From Mycolicibacterium sarraceniae (GTDB taxonomy: Bacteria; Actinomycetota; Actinomycetes; Mycobacteriales; Mycobacteriaceae), in NCBI RefSeq assembly GCF_010731875.1, contig NZ_AP022595.1:1-64000 (forward strand): 64,000 bases of DNA, given 5' to 3'. A program made the translations under genes and the position numbers. The notes beneath the pieces are model-generated. The model was given only the letters and a program-made list of their open reading frames with translations, ran no database searches and was not told the origin of the DNA. This document shows, one piece after another, positions 42,123 through 55,154 of the stretch (positions within the stretch are counted from its first letter, which is position 1; each line of letters begins with the position of its first letter).

Positions 42123-43568
42123 ATGGCGACACCAATGGCGACCAGAGCACTCGATGCGGACCTTTTGGCCCGCGAATTAGGCAACTGGCGCACCTCCAGC
42201 CGCAGTGGACCCACCTATCAAGCGCTGGCCGACGGGCTGCGGATGCTGATTGTCGACGGCCGACTGCCGGTCGGGTCGCGGCTGCCCAGCGAGCGGGTGC
42301 TGGCCGATGCACTGCGGGTCTCCCGCACCACGGTCACCTCGGCCTATACCGATCTCGGCGAGACCGGTTACCTGTATGCCCGCCGCGGCGCCCGCAGCAC
42401 GGTGGCACTCCCCCACACACCCGTCGCCGTCCCGTCGGACACACCGGCCAAGATCAACCTGGCCGCTGCGGCGTTGGCTGCACCTGCCAGCGCCGTGCAG
42501 GAGGCGTTCGCCGAAGCGGCCCGCCAGTCCGCCTCCTACCTACAGCACACCGGTCATGACATGCACGGGGTGTTGGGCTTTCGTACCGCAATCGCCGAAC
42601 GCTATTGCGCCAAAGGACTTCCCACCTACCCAGACCAGATCATGGTGACCAGCGGGGCGCAGCACGCGATCGCCCTGATCCTGGCAACCTACGTCCAACC
42701 CGGCGACCGGGTGCTCGTCGAGCAGCCCACCTATCACGGTGTGCTCACCGCAATCGCCACCGCCGGGGCCCGGCCGGTGCCGGTCGCGATGACCAGCGAG
42801 GGCTGGGAACTAGACGCCGTCCATGCCGCGGTGCGCCAACTGGCACCCACACTGGCATACCTGGTGCCCGACAACCACAACCCGACCGGTCTGTCGATGC
42901 CGGTGTCGGATCGAAAGCGCTTGTGCGACATCGTCTCCGAGACACGCACCCGTACGATCATTGATGAGACCCTGACCGACGTCTGGCTGGATGCGCCGGT
43001 GCCGCCGCCGGTTGCGGCATCGCTGAACTCACGCACCGATCTGCTGATCACGATCGGCTCGATGTCGAAATCGTTCTGGGGCGGGATGCGGATCGGCTGG
43101 ATCCGGGCCGAGCCGAATGTGCTGGCGACCATCCGGGCGGTCCGTCCGTCCATCGATCTGGGCACGTCGGTAGTCGAACAGCTGGCTGCCGCCTGGCTTC
43201 TCACCGAACGGGCCGACGACGTGTTGCCCGAACGCCGGGACATTCTGCGGGGCAGGCGCGCGCTGCTGATCGATCTGATCGCCGAGTATCTGCCTGACTG
43301 GCGTCCGCTGCCCGGCACGGGTGGGATGTCGATGTGGGTGCAACTGCCCGCCCCGGTGAGTTCGGCGATGTGCGCGTCAGCATCGCGGCTGGGGGTCGAG
43401 TTGCCGCCGGGCCCACGCTTCGGCGTCGACGGCACCCTCGAGAGGTTTGTCCGAATTCCGTTCGCGCTGCCCGACGAGGAACTGACCGAGGCCATCGAGC
43501 TGCTCGGCCGGGCGTGGCGCAGCATTACCGGATCGGCCGCGCCCGAGACCTCGTCGGTGGTGATCTAA
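42123..43568 (+). CDS. MocR-type regulator: GntR HTH fused to aminotransferase
   Basis: About 481 aa from ATG 42123. N-terminal wHTH: YQALADGLRMLIVDGRLPVG, SRLPSERVLADALRVSRTTV. The C-terminal fold-type I aminotransferase domain has PDNHNPTGLSMPV and the PLP-binding Lys in SMSKSFWGGMRIGW. Such proteins sense PLP or an amino-PLP adduct and regulate a divergent gene. The upstream in-frame start at 42069 would run through the operator repeats, so 42123 is preferred. Intact. Confidence 0.87.
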   Translation: MATPMATRALDADLLARELGNWRTSSRSGPTYQALADGLRMLIVDGRLPVGSRLPSERVLADALRVSRTTVTSAYTDLGETGYLYARRGARSTVALPHTPVAVPSDTPAKINLAAAALAAPASAVQEAFAEAARQSASYLQHTGHDMHGVLGFRTAIAERYCAKGLPTYPDQIMVTSGAQHAIALILATYVQPGDRVLVEQPTYHGVLTAIATAGARPVPVAMTSEGWELDAVHAAVRQLAPTLAYLVPDNHNPTGLSMPVSDRKRLCDIVSETRTRTIIDETLTDVWLDAPVPPPVAASLNSRTDLLITIGSMSKSFWGGMRIGWIRAEPNVLATIRAVRPSIDLGTSVVEQLAAAWLLTERADDVLPERRDILRGRRALLIDLIAEYLPDWRPLPGTGGMSMWVQLPAPVSSAMCASASRLGVELPPGPRFGVDGTLERFVRIPFALPDEELTEAIELLGRAWRSITGSAAPETSSVVI

Positions 43569-43575
43569 CGCCGAG

Positions 43576-46593
<3,018 letters not shown>

Positions 46594-46742
46594 TCATCAG
46601 CGCACCCGAGCACGTGTACCTGATCCTAGCCGCCCAACGCCGCCGATGGGCTGTGGGTCCTACATTCTGTCGTATTCGATTCCGCGACGCCCTGCCGTGC
46701 AGCTCAGGGGACCTGCGGCGGCCAGATGTTACGGTCGGCGGC

Positions 46743-47798
46743 GTGCTGATCGGCGGTAGGCGCTCGGGTGTCGTGATGGCGGCTGGCGCGATGCTCACAG
46801 CGGTCGTGATGACGATCACCAGCGGATGCTCAGGCTCAGCCGAAAAACCGGCACCGATTCCCGCGGGCAGTCTCGTCACCAGCACCACCAAGATCGCGGG
46901 TGCCGGCGTGCTGGGCAATCAGCGCCGGCCCGACGAGTCGTGTGCGCCCGAGGCGGCCCGCCTCGACCCGGGCGGACCCGACCCGCAGCGGATCGTGGTG
47001 CTGGCCGGCGACGAGCTCGACGCGCTGTGCGCACTCGGGCTGCAGTCGCGGATCGTGGCCGCCGCCCTGCCCGACGGATCGGCCAGCCAGCCGTCGTACC
47101 TGGGCACCGCCATCCACAACGTGCCCGGCGCCGGAACCCGCAGCGCCCCCGATCTGGCCGCGATCGCCGCCGCCAAACCCGACCTCATCCTCGGCTCGCA
47201 GGCGTTGACACCGCAGGCCTATCCAGCGCTGGCGGCCATCGCCCCGACGGTGTTCACCGACGCACCCGGCGCCAAGTGGCAGGACAATCTGCGCACCACC
47301 GGTGCGGCGACCGGACGCGCTGACGCCGCCGGCGATCTGGTCAGCGATTTCACCGAGCAGGCACGGCAGAAGGGCATCGCCAACGACGCCCCGCACTTCC
47401 AGGCCTCGATCGTCCAGTTCACCGACACCACGATGCGGGTGTACGGGGCCGAGAATTTCCCGGCCTCGGTGTTCGCCGCCGTCGGCGTGGATCGTCCTGC
47501 CGCACAACGGTTTACCGACAAGCCGTACGTCGAGATCGGAATCTCCGATACCGACCTAGACCGCTCGCCGGACCTCTCCCCCGCCGACGGCGACATCGTG
47601 TACCTGTCGTTCGCGTCGCCGGCGGCCAAGGACCGCGCACCGGTCGTCCTGGACAGTCCGGCGTGGCGCACGCTGTCGGCCAATCGCGACAACCGGGTGT
47701 TCGTCGTCAACAACGAGGTGTGGCAGACCGGTCAGGGCATTGTCGCCGCGCGTGGCATTCTCGACGACCTGCGCTGGCTCAACGCCCCGATCAATTAG
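46743..47798 (+). CDS. fecB: FecB-like periplasmic iron-siderophore-binding lipoprotein
   Basis: About 351 aa from GTG 46743. Lipobox TSGC (residues near 30). Type III periplasmic-binding fold: PQRIVVLAGDELDALCALGL, SAPDLAAIAAAKPDLILGSQ, NRVFVVNNEVWQTGQGIVAA. M. tuberculosis FecB (Rv3044) binds siderophores/haem and affects cell-wall permeability (recalled). It is divergent from ctaD with about 165 bp between starts. Intact. Confidence 0.87.
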   Translation: MLIGGRRSGVVMAAGAMLTAVVMTITSGCSGSAEKPAPIPAGSLVTSTTKIAGAGVLGNQRRPDESCAPEAARLDPGGPDPQRIVVLAGDELDALCALGLQSRIVAAALPDGSASQPSYLGTAIHNVPGAGTRSAPDLAAIAAAKPDLILGSQALTPQAYPALAAIAPTVFTDAPGAKWQDNLRTTGAATGRADAAGDLVSDFTEQARQKGIANDAPHFQASIVQFTDTTMRVYGAENFPASVFAAVGVDRPAAQRFTDKPYVEIGISDTDLDRSPDLSPADGDIVYLSFASPAAKDRAPVVLDSPAWRTLSANRDNRVFVVNNEVWQTGQGIVAARGILDDLRWLNAPIN

Positions 47799-47815
47799 CG
47801 GTAATCTTCGTCACT

Positions 47816-48091
47816 GTGTTCCATGTGTTGACAATCTCCTATGAGAAGCCGCTCGATATCGTCGACCAGACCCGGCCCGCCCATCTGGCCTTCCTGAACG
47901 ACGAGGTCGCCGCGGGGCGTCTGCTGCTGGCCGGCCGTCTACATGACGGTTCCGGCGGCGTCCTGATCACCGCGGATATCAGTATCGAGGACGCCCAGAG
48001 CATCATCGACCGCGACCCGTACACGCTGGCCGCAGTAGCCAGCTATTCGCGAGCGTCCTTCAACGGCGGGATTCGCGCAGCCGGGTTATAA
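47816..48091 (+). CDS. YciI-like protein
   Basis: 91 aa from GTG 47816: FHVLTISYEKPLDIVDQTRP, HLAFLNDEVAAGRLLLAGRL, HDGSGGVLITADISIEDAQS. YciI fold (alpha-beta, ferredoxin-like) with the conserved His-Leu-Ala-Phe region and Asp in the DPYTLAAV block. Biochemical role unknown; some relatives are dehydrochlorinases or ring-cleavage helpers. Follows fecB by 17 bp, so co-transcribed. Confidence 0.78.
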   Translation: MFHVLTISYEKPLDIVDQTRPAHLAFLNDEVAAGRLLLAGRLHDGSGGVLITADISIEDAQSIIDRDPYTLAAVASYSRASFNGGIRAAGL

Positions 48092-48220
48092 ATCTTCACA
48101 AGCGGGATTAGGCACCCGCCGCACTGGGTTATTCCTCTTGGTCGCAGCGTCGCGACACCTTTTATGACCGAAACGCTGAATCAATCAGTGCTGCCTAAGA
48201 CATCAATTCAAGGACTACCA

Positions 48221-49273
48221 ATGAGCACAGTTACCGCTTACGCCGCCACCTCCGCGACAGATCCCCTGACCAAGACCACCATCACCCGGCGCGACGTCGG
48301 TGCGCACGACGTCAAGCTCGACATCCACTTCGCCGGCATCTGTCACTCCGATATCCACACCGTGCGCGGTGAGTGGGGTGACGTGAAGTACCCGATGGTC
48401 CCCGGTCACGAGATTGCCGGTGTCGTAACCGAAGTCGGACCCGAGGTCACCAAATACCAAGTGGGCGATCGCGTTGGCGTTGGCTGCTTCGTCGATTCCT
48501 GCCGCGAGTGCGCCAACTGCAAAGCCGGCGTCGAGCAGTACTGCACCAACCCGGGAATGGTGGGCACCTACAACGGCACCGGCCGCGACGGTGAGCCGAC
48601 GCAGGGCGGCTACAGCGGCGCGATCGTCGTCGACGAGAACTACGTGCTGCGGATTCCGGACAGCATCGCGCTGGATGCCGCGGCCCCCCTGCTGTGCGCC
48701 GGCATCACCCTGTATTCACCCCTGCGGCACTGGAATGCCGGCCCGGACAAGAAGATTGCGGTCATCGGCCTCGGTGGCCTGGGCCACGTGGGTGTCAAAC
48801 TCGCCAAGGCGATGGGCGCGCACGTCACCGTGCTGAGCCAGTCACTGAAGAAGATGGAAGACGGTCTGCGCCTGGGTGCCGAGGAGTATTACGCGACCAG
48901 CGACCCGGAGACATTCACGAAGCTGGCTGGGACCTTCGACGTGATCCTGAACACCGTCTCGGCCAATCTCGACCTGGGTTCCTACCTGAAACTGCTGGCC
49001 CTGGACGGCACGCTGGTCGAGCTCGGCATGCCCGAGAACGCGATGGAGGTGCCGCCCGCTGCCCTGATCTTCGGACGCCACAGCCTGTCAGGCTCGCTGA
49101 TCGGCGGCATCGCCGAAACCCAGGAGATGCTCGACTTCTGCGCCGAGCACGGCGTGACCCCGGAGATCGAGGTCATCGAGCCCGACTACATCAACGAGGC
49201 CTACGAGCGGGTGCTGGCCAGCGACGTGCGGTACCGCTTCGTCATCGATACCGAGTCGCTGCGCGGCGAGTGA
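48221..49273 (+). CDS. adhC: NAD(P)-dependent zinc alcohol dehydrogenase
   Basis: 350 aa from ATG 48221, with AAGGA upstream. Cinnamyl-alcohol/aldehyde reductase type MDR: catalytic zinc region [19 protein letters not shown] and PGHEIAGVV, structural zinc cysteines [15 protein letters not shown], and nucleotide loop [22 protein letters not shown] preference is probable from family. M. tuberculosis AdhC is Rv3045. 130 bp with no gene precede it. Intact. Confidence 0.93.
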   Translation: MSTVTAYAATSATDPLTKTTITRRDVGAHDVKLDIHFAGICHSDIHTVRGEWGDVKYPMVPGHEIAGVVTEVGPEVTKYQVGDRVGVGCFVDSCRECANCKAGVEQYCTNPGMVGTYNGTGRDGEPTQGGYSGAIVVDENYVLRIPDSIALDAAAPLLCAGITLYSPLRHWNAGPDKKIAVIGLGGLGHVGVKLAKAMGAHVTVLSQSLKKMEDGLRLGAEEYYATSDPETFTKLAGTFDVILNTVSANLDLGSYLKLLALDGTLVELGMPENAMEVPPAALIFGRHSLSGSLIGGIAETQEMLDFCAEHGVTPEIEVIEPDYINEAYERVLASDVRYRFVIDTESLRGE

Positions 49274-49603
49274 CTACTCGCTGACCGCTTCCTCGGTCAC
49301 GCCGGTCAGCGGCCACCCGGCCGCGGCCAGCGTGGCCGCCACGCGCTTGACGTTCTCCGGGCCCGCGTCATGGTGACTGACGTCCTTGATGAACTCGGCG
49401 ATCTCGTCCTCGCTGATCCCGCCCTCCAGCGCGGGTGAGTCCTTCGCGGTGAGGTGGGCGACCACCTCTTTGACCTGATCCTCGGTCAGCGGGGTGGAGC
49501 GGAGCAGTGCTAGCAGCGGGACCCGGTCAGGGCCAGGAACGCCGTTGGGGTAGCCGGCCCGGAGCCAGGTGAGAATCGACTGGAGAAGCGACGTAGCGGA
49601 CAC
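49274..49603 (-). CDS. DUF3349 protein (Rv3046c-like)
   Basis: 109 aa: LLQSILTWLRAGYPNGVPGP, DRVPLLALLRSTPLTEDQVK, LEGGISEDEIAEFIKDVSHH, ending TGVTEEAVSE. Helical DUF3349 domain, confined to actinobacteria; structure known, function unknown. Convergent with adhC, stops adjacent. Intact. Confidence 0.85.
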   Translation of the reverse strand: MSATSLLQSILTWLRAGYPNGVPGPDRVPLLALLRSTPLTEDQVKEVVAHLTAKDSPALEGGISEDEIAEFIKDVSHHDAGPENVKRVAATLAAAGWPLTGVTEEAVSE

Positions 49604-49677
49604 GCCGCTCAGTCTCTCGGTTGCGTCGGGGTTACGCCACCACCGGTGGCATAGTTCGCCGCCGATTCACGCCGCGT

Positions 49678-49939
49678 TCACCGTTCGTCGGGGCACCTGG
49701 CGAGGAATTCGACGACGGCCTCGGCGAAGACATCGTTGCGGTCACCGGCGACCATGCGCAGACCGTCGAGATCGGCGGGCTGCCACGACCACTATTTCTC
49801 GACCTTCGGGCGTCGGGGTCGCTACGGGCGACGCCGCACGCATGTCGCTCGTTCTCGTGGTGTCGGTGGCACTGTTGATTTCGCTGGCGACATACCGCAG
49901 CCAGGGGCGATTCACCCATTTCCGGGCGCCCTGTGACAT
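49678..49939 (-). pseudogene. Probable alpha/beta-hydrolase remnant
   Basis: The C-terminal end reads DLDGLRMVAGDRNDVFAEAVVEFLARCPDER to TGA 49678-49680, like the last strand and helix of an alpha/beta hydrolase. Upstream a possible start reads MSQGARKWVNRPWLRYVAS. The two are not in one open frame and most of a hydrolase would be missing. Weak call. Confidence 0.3.
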
Positions 49940-49952
49940 CCGAGGATTCCGA

Positions 49953-49969
49953 TCCCCATCCACCTCGGA
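49953..49969. other. Putative attachment site, left (attL core)
   Basis: TCCCCATCCACCTCGGA, repeated exactly in the same orientation at 63432-63448. Identity extends to CCGnTCCCCATCCACCTCGG-A-n-A. It marks the left edge of the mobile island. Here it is also half of a 7-bp inverted repeat (TCCGAGG 49939-49945 with CCTCGGA). No P'-arm repeats are seen beside it. Confidence 0.6.
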
Positions 49970-49988
49970 CAGCTAGCATCCCTGCGTG

Positions 49989-52623
49989 ATGCGGTTCACG
50001 GTCGTAGGTGGTGGAGCTGCGGGTGTGCTCGCGGCTATCCATCTCCGTCGTCACGACCCGAGCGCACAGATCACGCTGATCGACGCGTCCGGCCGCCCCG
50101 GCACGGGTGCGGCCTACGGTACGAGCGATCCAGCCCACTTGCTGAACGTTCCGGCGCCGCGCATGTCCGCATGGCCCGACGACCCCGACCACTTCTGCCG
50201 ATGGTTGAACGAACACGCCGTCTCGACGTTCGAAGGGTTCGCGCCGCGTCTCGCGTACGGCCGCTAGCTGCAAGAACAACTCGCCGCCGCCGAGGTACGG
50301 ATCGAAACCGCCGAGGTGGTCGGATTGGCACCGGGCGCGCCGGCGCAGGTGAAGCTCAGCGACGGGCGCTCGGTGTCGACAGACACCGTCGTGCTCGCGT
50401 CGGGGCGCCCCGATGGCGGCATGCCCGATTCACTGGAACGGGCATTCGCGCCGGTGCTGGCCGCCGACACCGACGGCAAGGTGGTGGTGGATCCATGGGC
50501 GCCCGGGGCGCTGGCCGCGTTGGGAGCACGACGCCCGTCCAACGTCATGGTGGATCGGCTCGGGACTCACCGGCATTGACGTCGCTCTGCATCTCATCGC
50601 GCGCGGTGCCACGATCACGTTGATCTCGCGGCACGGCGCTCTCCCGCACCGGTTCCGCAACATGGGTGCCCCCTGCGAGGTACCGCACCTCGATGCGCTC
50701 GGTTCCGACATCTCCCTGGAAAACGTGCGCGCCGCGCTGGCCGCGGACCTGGCCGATGCACGCGAGGCCGGCCTGAACTGGCGCCAGGTGATCGACGCGA
50801 TACGGCCGCGGACATCGCGGCTGTGGCGATCGCTGGGATGGGAAGACCAACGCCGATTCCTACGAGAAGACTTACGGCAGTGGGAAATCCTGCGTCACCG
50901 CATGCCGCCTACGGTTGCCGACGCGATAGACGCCGCCATCGGCGGTGGCCAATTGACCGTGGTGGCCGGCGAGGTAGCCGACGTGTCGCTGCGCGGTGAC
51001 GGCGTCGACTTGCTGCTCACCACCACCGACGAGTCGGTCCACAAACACGGTGACGCGGTGGTCGTGGCCACGGGCACCGCGTGGGACCGGCGATCGTTGC
51101 AGCGCTCCCCACTGTGGACGAACCTGTTGGCCTCGGGCGTGGCATCCGTGCATCCGTGCGGCATCGGCGTTCGACTCGACGCGGACGGACGCCTCATCGA
51201 CGACACCGGTGCGACGGTCCCGGGCATCGTCTGCCTCGGTTCGATCCGGCAGGGTGAGGAGTGGGAGACCACCGCGATCCCCGAAATCCGCGCGCAAGCC
51301 GCCGCCGTCGCCAAGCTGATCGCTGACGACACCTTCGACCGTCCGGCGCGTGGACCCGGCATCATCGGGGCACCGGCGCCGGTGTTGACCGGTGCGCCTG
51401 CGTCCTACGCCGAGGGCGTGCGTCGCCTGCTCGCCGTCCAGGACGGCGCGTCGGTCTCGTTCGCCACCGCCGTCGCCGAGGATCCGCATCAGGCGCGTGC
51501 GCACGTCGCGCTGGCCATGATCGCCACCGAGCGACCGGACCGCGCGGGTGGCCGCGATGCGGTTGCCGGGCATCTGGCGCGGGCGCGGGCCGCACTCGCC
51601 CATGGCTCCGCCGAGGACCGCAGCCACGTCGAGGCGATCGCGACGTGGTGCGAGGAGGGCAATGCCGCGGGCACTGTAGCCCTGATCGAACATCTCGACC
51701 GCGTGCCGGATGACGCGGTCGCATTGCTTGTGCTGGCCCCGTCGATCGCGTTCGCCGGGGCCGGCGATGCGTTGCCGGACACGTGGCAGTACGTCGAGCA
51801 GTTCACTGGTGTACACGGCGAGGCGCCGTGGTATCTGGGCTTGCGCGCGTACGGCCGCACCGAACAAGGACTCTGGTATGACGCGGCCGATCTGGCTGAC
51901 GCCGCACTCGAACTCGATCCGGGCAATGGCAATGCGGCGCATGCACTTTCACACGTCCACTACGAAACCGACGCGCACGGAGCCGGATTGAAGTGGCTGA
52001 CGGACTGGATCCCCAGCGACGGCAGCACGCAGCGCTACCTCCCCCATTTCCAGTGGCATGCGGCGCTGCACGAGCTGGCGATGGGCGACGCCGCCGCGGC
52101 CGCGCGTCGGTACGCCACGTTCCTCGCGCCGCCTCAGTCGCGGGATGTGCGCTGTCTGGTCGACGCCGGTTCGCTGGCCTGGCGGGCGCGCCTGCACCCG
52201 GATTGGGTGACCCCACCGGATCCGATGCCAGTGCTCGCCGAGGCCGGCTCGCTTGCGTATTCACCTCAAACGCCGTTCATCGCGTTCCACGCACTGCTGG
52301 TACTGGCTGCCGCGAATGATCCCGCGGCTATCCGCGCCATCAAGGTTCCCGGCGCGTCCGAAGAACAGGCCAACACGCTGCGTTTCATCGGCGAGGGCCT
52401 GATCGCGCTGACCGAAGGCGAACCGCGCGCCGCGCTCGACTACCTCCTGGAGTCGCTTCCCGGACTCCCCTCGATCGGCGGCAGTCGGGTACAGCAGGAA
52501 GTGATCCTCGAAACAGCCTTGGCCGCAATGCTTCAGCTCGGTGCACCGGGTCAAGCAGGTCGCTTGCTGTCGCGGCATCGGGCTACACGCGCGCCCCAAG
52601 TCACCCGCGGCGCGGTGAACTGA
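49989..52623 (+). pseudogene. FAD/NAD(P)-binding domain fused to TTC38-like TPR domain; stop and frameshift
   Basis: About 875 codons. N-terminal half resembles the NAD(P)/FAD-binding family of PF13454: FTVVGGGAAGVLAAIHLRRH, GTGAAYGTSDPAHLLNVPAP, then GSGLTGIDVALHLIARGATI and GIVCLGSIRQGEEWETTAIP. The C-terminal 390 residues resemble TTC38-type TPR proteins (WYDAADLADAALELDPGNGN, HALSHVHYETDAHGAGLKWL). An in-frame TAG at 50265-50267 interrupts codon 93 and an extra G near 50555 shifts frame. Either a pseudogene or sequence error. It begins 19 bp inside the attL repeat. Fused family members are not known to me. Confidence 0.65.
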
Positions 52624-52831
52624 CGCGCCGGCCGACGGCCGACGGCCGACTTGCGACTGCAGCCGTCGGGGCAAGACGCATTAATTGACGCATGCGCAAA
52701 CATTGCATTTCAACCCACGCCCGGCGGGCGCAGGAAGCGTGCCATTCCTGGCAAATTACGGTGTGAGCTTCCCCAGTTTGAGTGGACACCTGAGATAGCG
52801 GGGCCGAGGGTCCTGCTGGAAGGATGTCGGG

Positions 52832-53531
52832 ATGTCTCGAACTCGTCGGTCGTTTACACCGGAGTTCAAAGTGGAGGCTGCTCGGCGGGTGATTGATGGT
52901 GGCCGATCGGTCACTGAGGTTGCCCGGGAGTTGAACGTTCATGAGAATCTGTTACGTAAATGGGTTGTAGCTGAACGGGTTCGGGCCGGTGCCGCTCTCG
53001 ACGCGCGCGAGCTACCGCCGGACGGGGACCGGTCGGCGGTCGAGCACGCGGAGTTGGTGCGGTTACGTGCTGAGCTTGCCGAAAAGGACCGTGATATTGC
53101 GTTCCTGAAAAAAAGTATCGGCGTACTTTGCGGCACAGCAACACCGGTGAGTCGTTTCGAGCTCATCGCCGCGGAGTGCGCCGACCACGACATCTCGAAA
53201 CTCACCGAGCTGCTGGGTGTTTCGCGGTCCGGTTTCTACGCGTGGGCGGCACGGCAATGCCGGGTCGAGCTGTCTGCGCACCAGCAGTGGCGCCGGGATC
53301 TGGAGGTGAAGATCCTGTCCCATTGGAAGGCCTCACGCCGCACGTACGGGTCGCCGCGGATCACTGCCGATCTGCATGCCGAAGGCGTCACCGTCTCGGA
53401 GAACACCGTCGCCAAGGTGATGGCCGAGATGGGCGTCGAAGGCATCAGCCCGCGCACGTTCAAGGTCAAGACCACCGTTGTCGATCCGACCGCATCGTTC
53501 CCGCCGGACCGGGTCGGCCGGGTCTTTGACC
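52832..53531 (+). pseudogene. IS3 transposase OrfAB, 5' part
   Basis: OrfA helix-turn-helix (RRSFTPEFKVEAARRVIDGG, NVHENLLRKWV) and leucine zipper region (LVRLRAELAEKDRDIAFLKK). It is fused in frame to OrfB at a run of seven A residues (53108-53114). One fewer A would restore the separate OrfA end VSAYFAAQQHR. OrfB then runs RFELIAAECADHDISKLTEL to FPPDRVGRVFD, where the IS4 element interrupts it. Confidence 0.88.
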
Positions 53532-55154
53532 CAATGCCGTTAACTTTGTAGGCGGGTGAGTCGGATGTCGGGTGGCCCTCGGTGTCTGATGTTTTTGTGG
53601 TCCAGGGTTTTTCGCGGAAACTTTGTGCCGCTGGCTCGTTTGGTGACGCGGGGGTAGGTGCGGTGCCGTCTGGCCGGGTTGGGTCGCTGGAGGATCTCGG
53701 CGACGGCGTGACGCAGGCTGGTGGCGAGTCGGTTAGGGGGAAAAACCCGCCTGCCCGGTGACGTGGCGGCGGACGATGCGCAGGGTGCGGATGAACGACA
53801 TCCGTAGCGGGTCGAGTCCGTCGGGGTTGGTGGCCTCATACATCAGCGCGCGGATCGCGTAGTGGGTCAACAACAGCGCCCAGATCTCTTGGCGCACCAT
53901 CTCGGGCTGTGCGAGCGCAGGACCCGGTAGCTGCCGCGTTGGCGGGTTTCGATCTCGGCGAGGCTGGATTCGAATTCCCAGCGTTGGTGATAGACCGCGG
54001 CGAGCTCGGTGGCGGAGGCTAGCTCCGGATCGAGGATGGTGGTGATCAGCCGGATGGGCGATCCGCTGTGGGTCTCGCGGTTGGTGATGTCGTACTCGAT
54101 GACGCGCACCATGGGGCCTCGAGGGACGGCGTGCAGGCCGCGGGCCTCGTGGCGTCGCAGGCGTTGACGTTCGATGGTGGTCAGCAGCACGCTCAGATAC
54201 GAGCCGTCAGCCAGGTCGGTGACTACGTGCAATTTCAGTGCTGACTGCACCCGCCACAGCAATTCGGCGCCGGTCGCAGTGGCCTCCTGCCAGAATTCGC
54301 GGCTGTAGAACCCGCGGTCGGCAAGCACGAGCATCCCGGGTTCGACACTGGCCAGCAAGGGGCGCGAGTTCACGCTCGTCGACGAGGACGCCACCGAGGT
54401 GGGCGTCGATCACCGCGTGGGTGCCGCATTCGCCCAGTCCGAGCACCTTGACCTTCGGGTAGGGGGCGTCCAGGCCCTGGCTGACACCGCGACCGAAGGC
54501 GTCTTCGTTGTCGGCGGTGTCGGGAACGTCGAGTTGGACGCCGTCGATGGCCATCACCCGCAGATCCCCCAGCCACGCGCCCGGCGTGCCTGCCCCGGCC
54601 AGCGGCCGGGCGACCCGCGCGAGCTCGCGGATCGGTTCGGCACCCAGCCGGGCCCGGGCTTGGCACAGCGCTGAGGAGGTGGGCAGCTGCCAGTCCTCGT
54701 CCCAGGACCGCAGAAACCGCAACCCGTCGACGAGTTTGCGCATTACCTCTTCGTAGGCGTCGTCGAAGAACAACGTCATAGCCAGCACGAAGTAGGCGAC
54801 CACCCGGGCCGGCAGCAGCCGACGGCCGTTCGGTGCGGCCGGTGTCGGCGAGCACCTCGTCGACGAGATCGCGGTGCACCAGCCTGGTCAGCACACCAAG
54901 CCGATCCGGTCGGTCAACCGGTCCCTACGACCGCTTTCACCACCGGCACCCTCGTCGACCACACGAATAAGTGTGATGCGTAATCCTTTGCAGCGCAATA
55001 CTTCTAGGAGCCAATCTGAGGCGCGAAGAACGTGCCGGCCAACACATCACCTTCGCTCGATCGGCACCGTTCACATCCACTGAACACGCTCTACAGCAAC
55101 AGCTTTCGATCCTAATCCCGCTGACCTGCGACGACGCTAAAGTTAACGGCATTG
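53532..55154 (-). mobile_element. IS4-family element, complete, with 10-bp target duplication
   Basis: 1623 bp. Perfect 16-bp ends CAATGCCGTTAACTTT at 53532-53547 and inverted at 55139-55154. Target duplication GTCTTTGACC at 53522-53531 and 55155-55164. A 10-bp duplication is typical of IS4 elements. Confidence 0.9.
53540..54962 (-). CDS. IS4-family transposase, frameshifted
   Basis: About 474 codons from a GTG near 54962 (VVDEGAGGESGRRDR). N-terminal IS4 domain: LGAEPIRELARVARPLA. First catalytic Asp in LRVMAIDGVQLDVPDT, second in GMLVLADRGFYSREFW, and the Y-(2)-R-(3)-E signature in AAVYHQRWEFESSLAEIETR. The usual Lys seven residues after the Glu is a Glu here. C-terminus FRRHVTGQAGFPP region to TRLQS ends 8 bp from the element end. 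Breaks near 54890, 54380, 53890 and 53760. Confidence 0.85.

Noticed and set aside
49930..49975. tRNA 3' end at the attL repeat
   Set aside because: The TTCCGATCC and 7-bp inverted repeat suggested a T-arm and acceptor, but no anticodon arm or D-arm can be placed upstream.
52629..52650. GGCCGAC triple tandem repeat as a regulatory or CRISPR-like feature
   Set aside because: Only three 7-bp units directly after a stop codon; simple-sequence expansion.
53540..53839. Separate small gene on the minus strand
   Set aside because: It is the C-terminal part of the IS4 transposase displaced by a frameshift.
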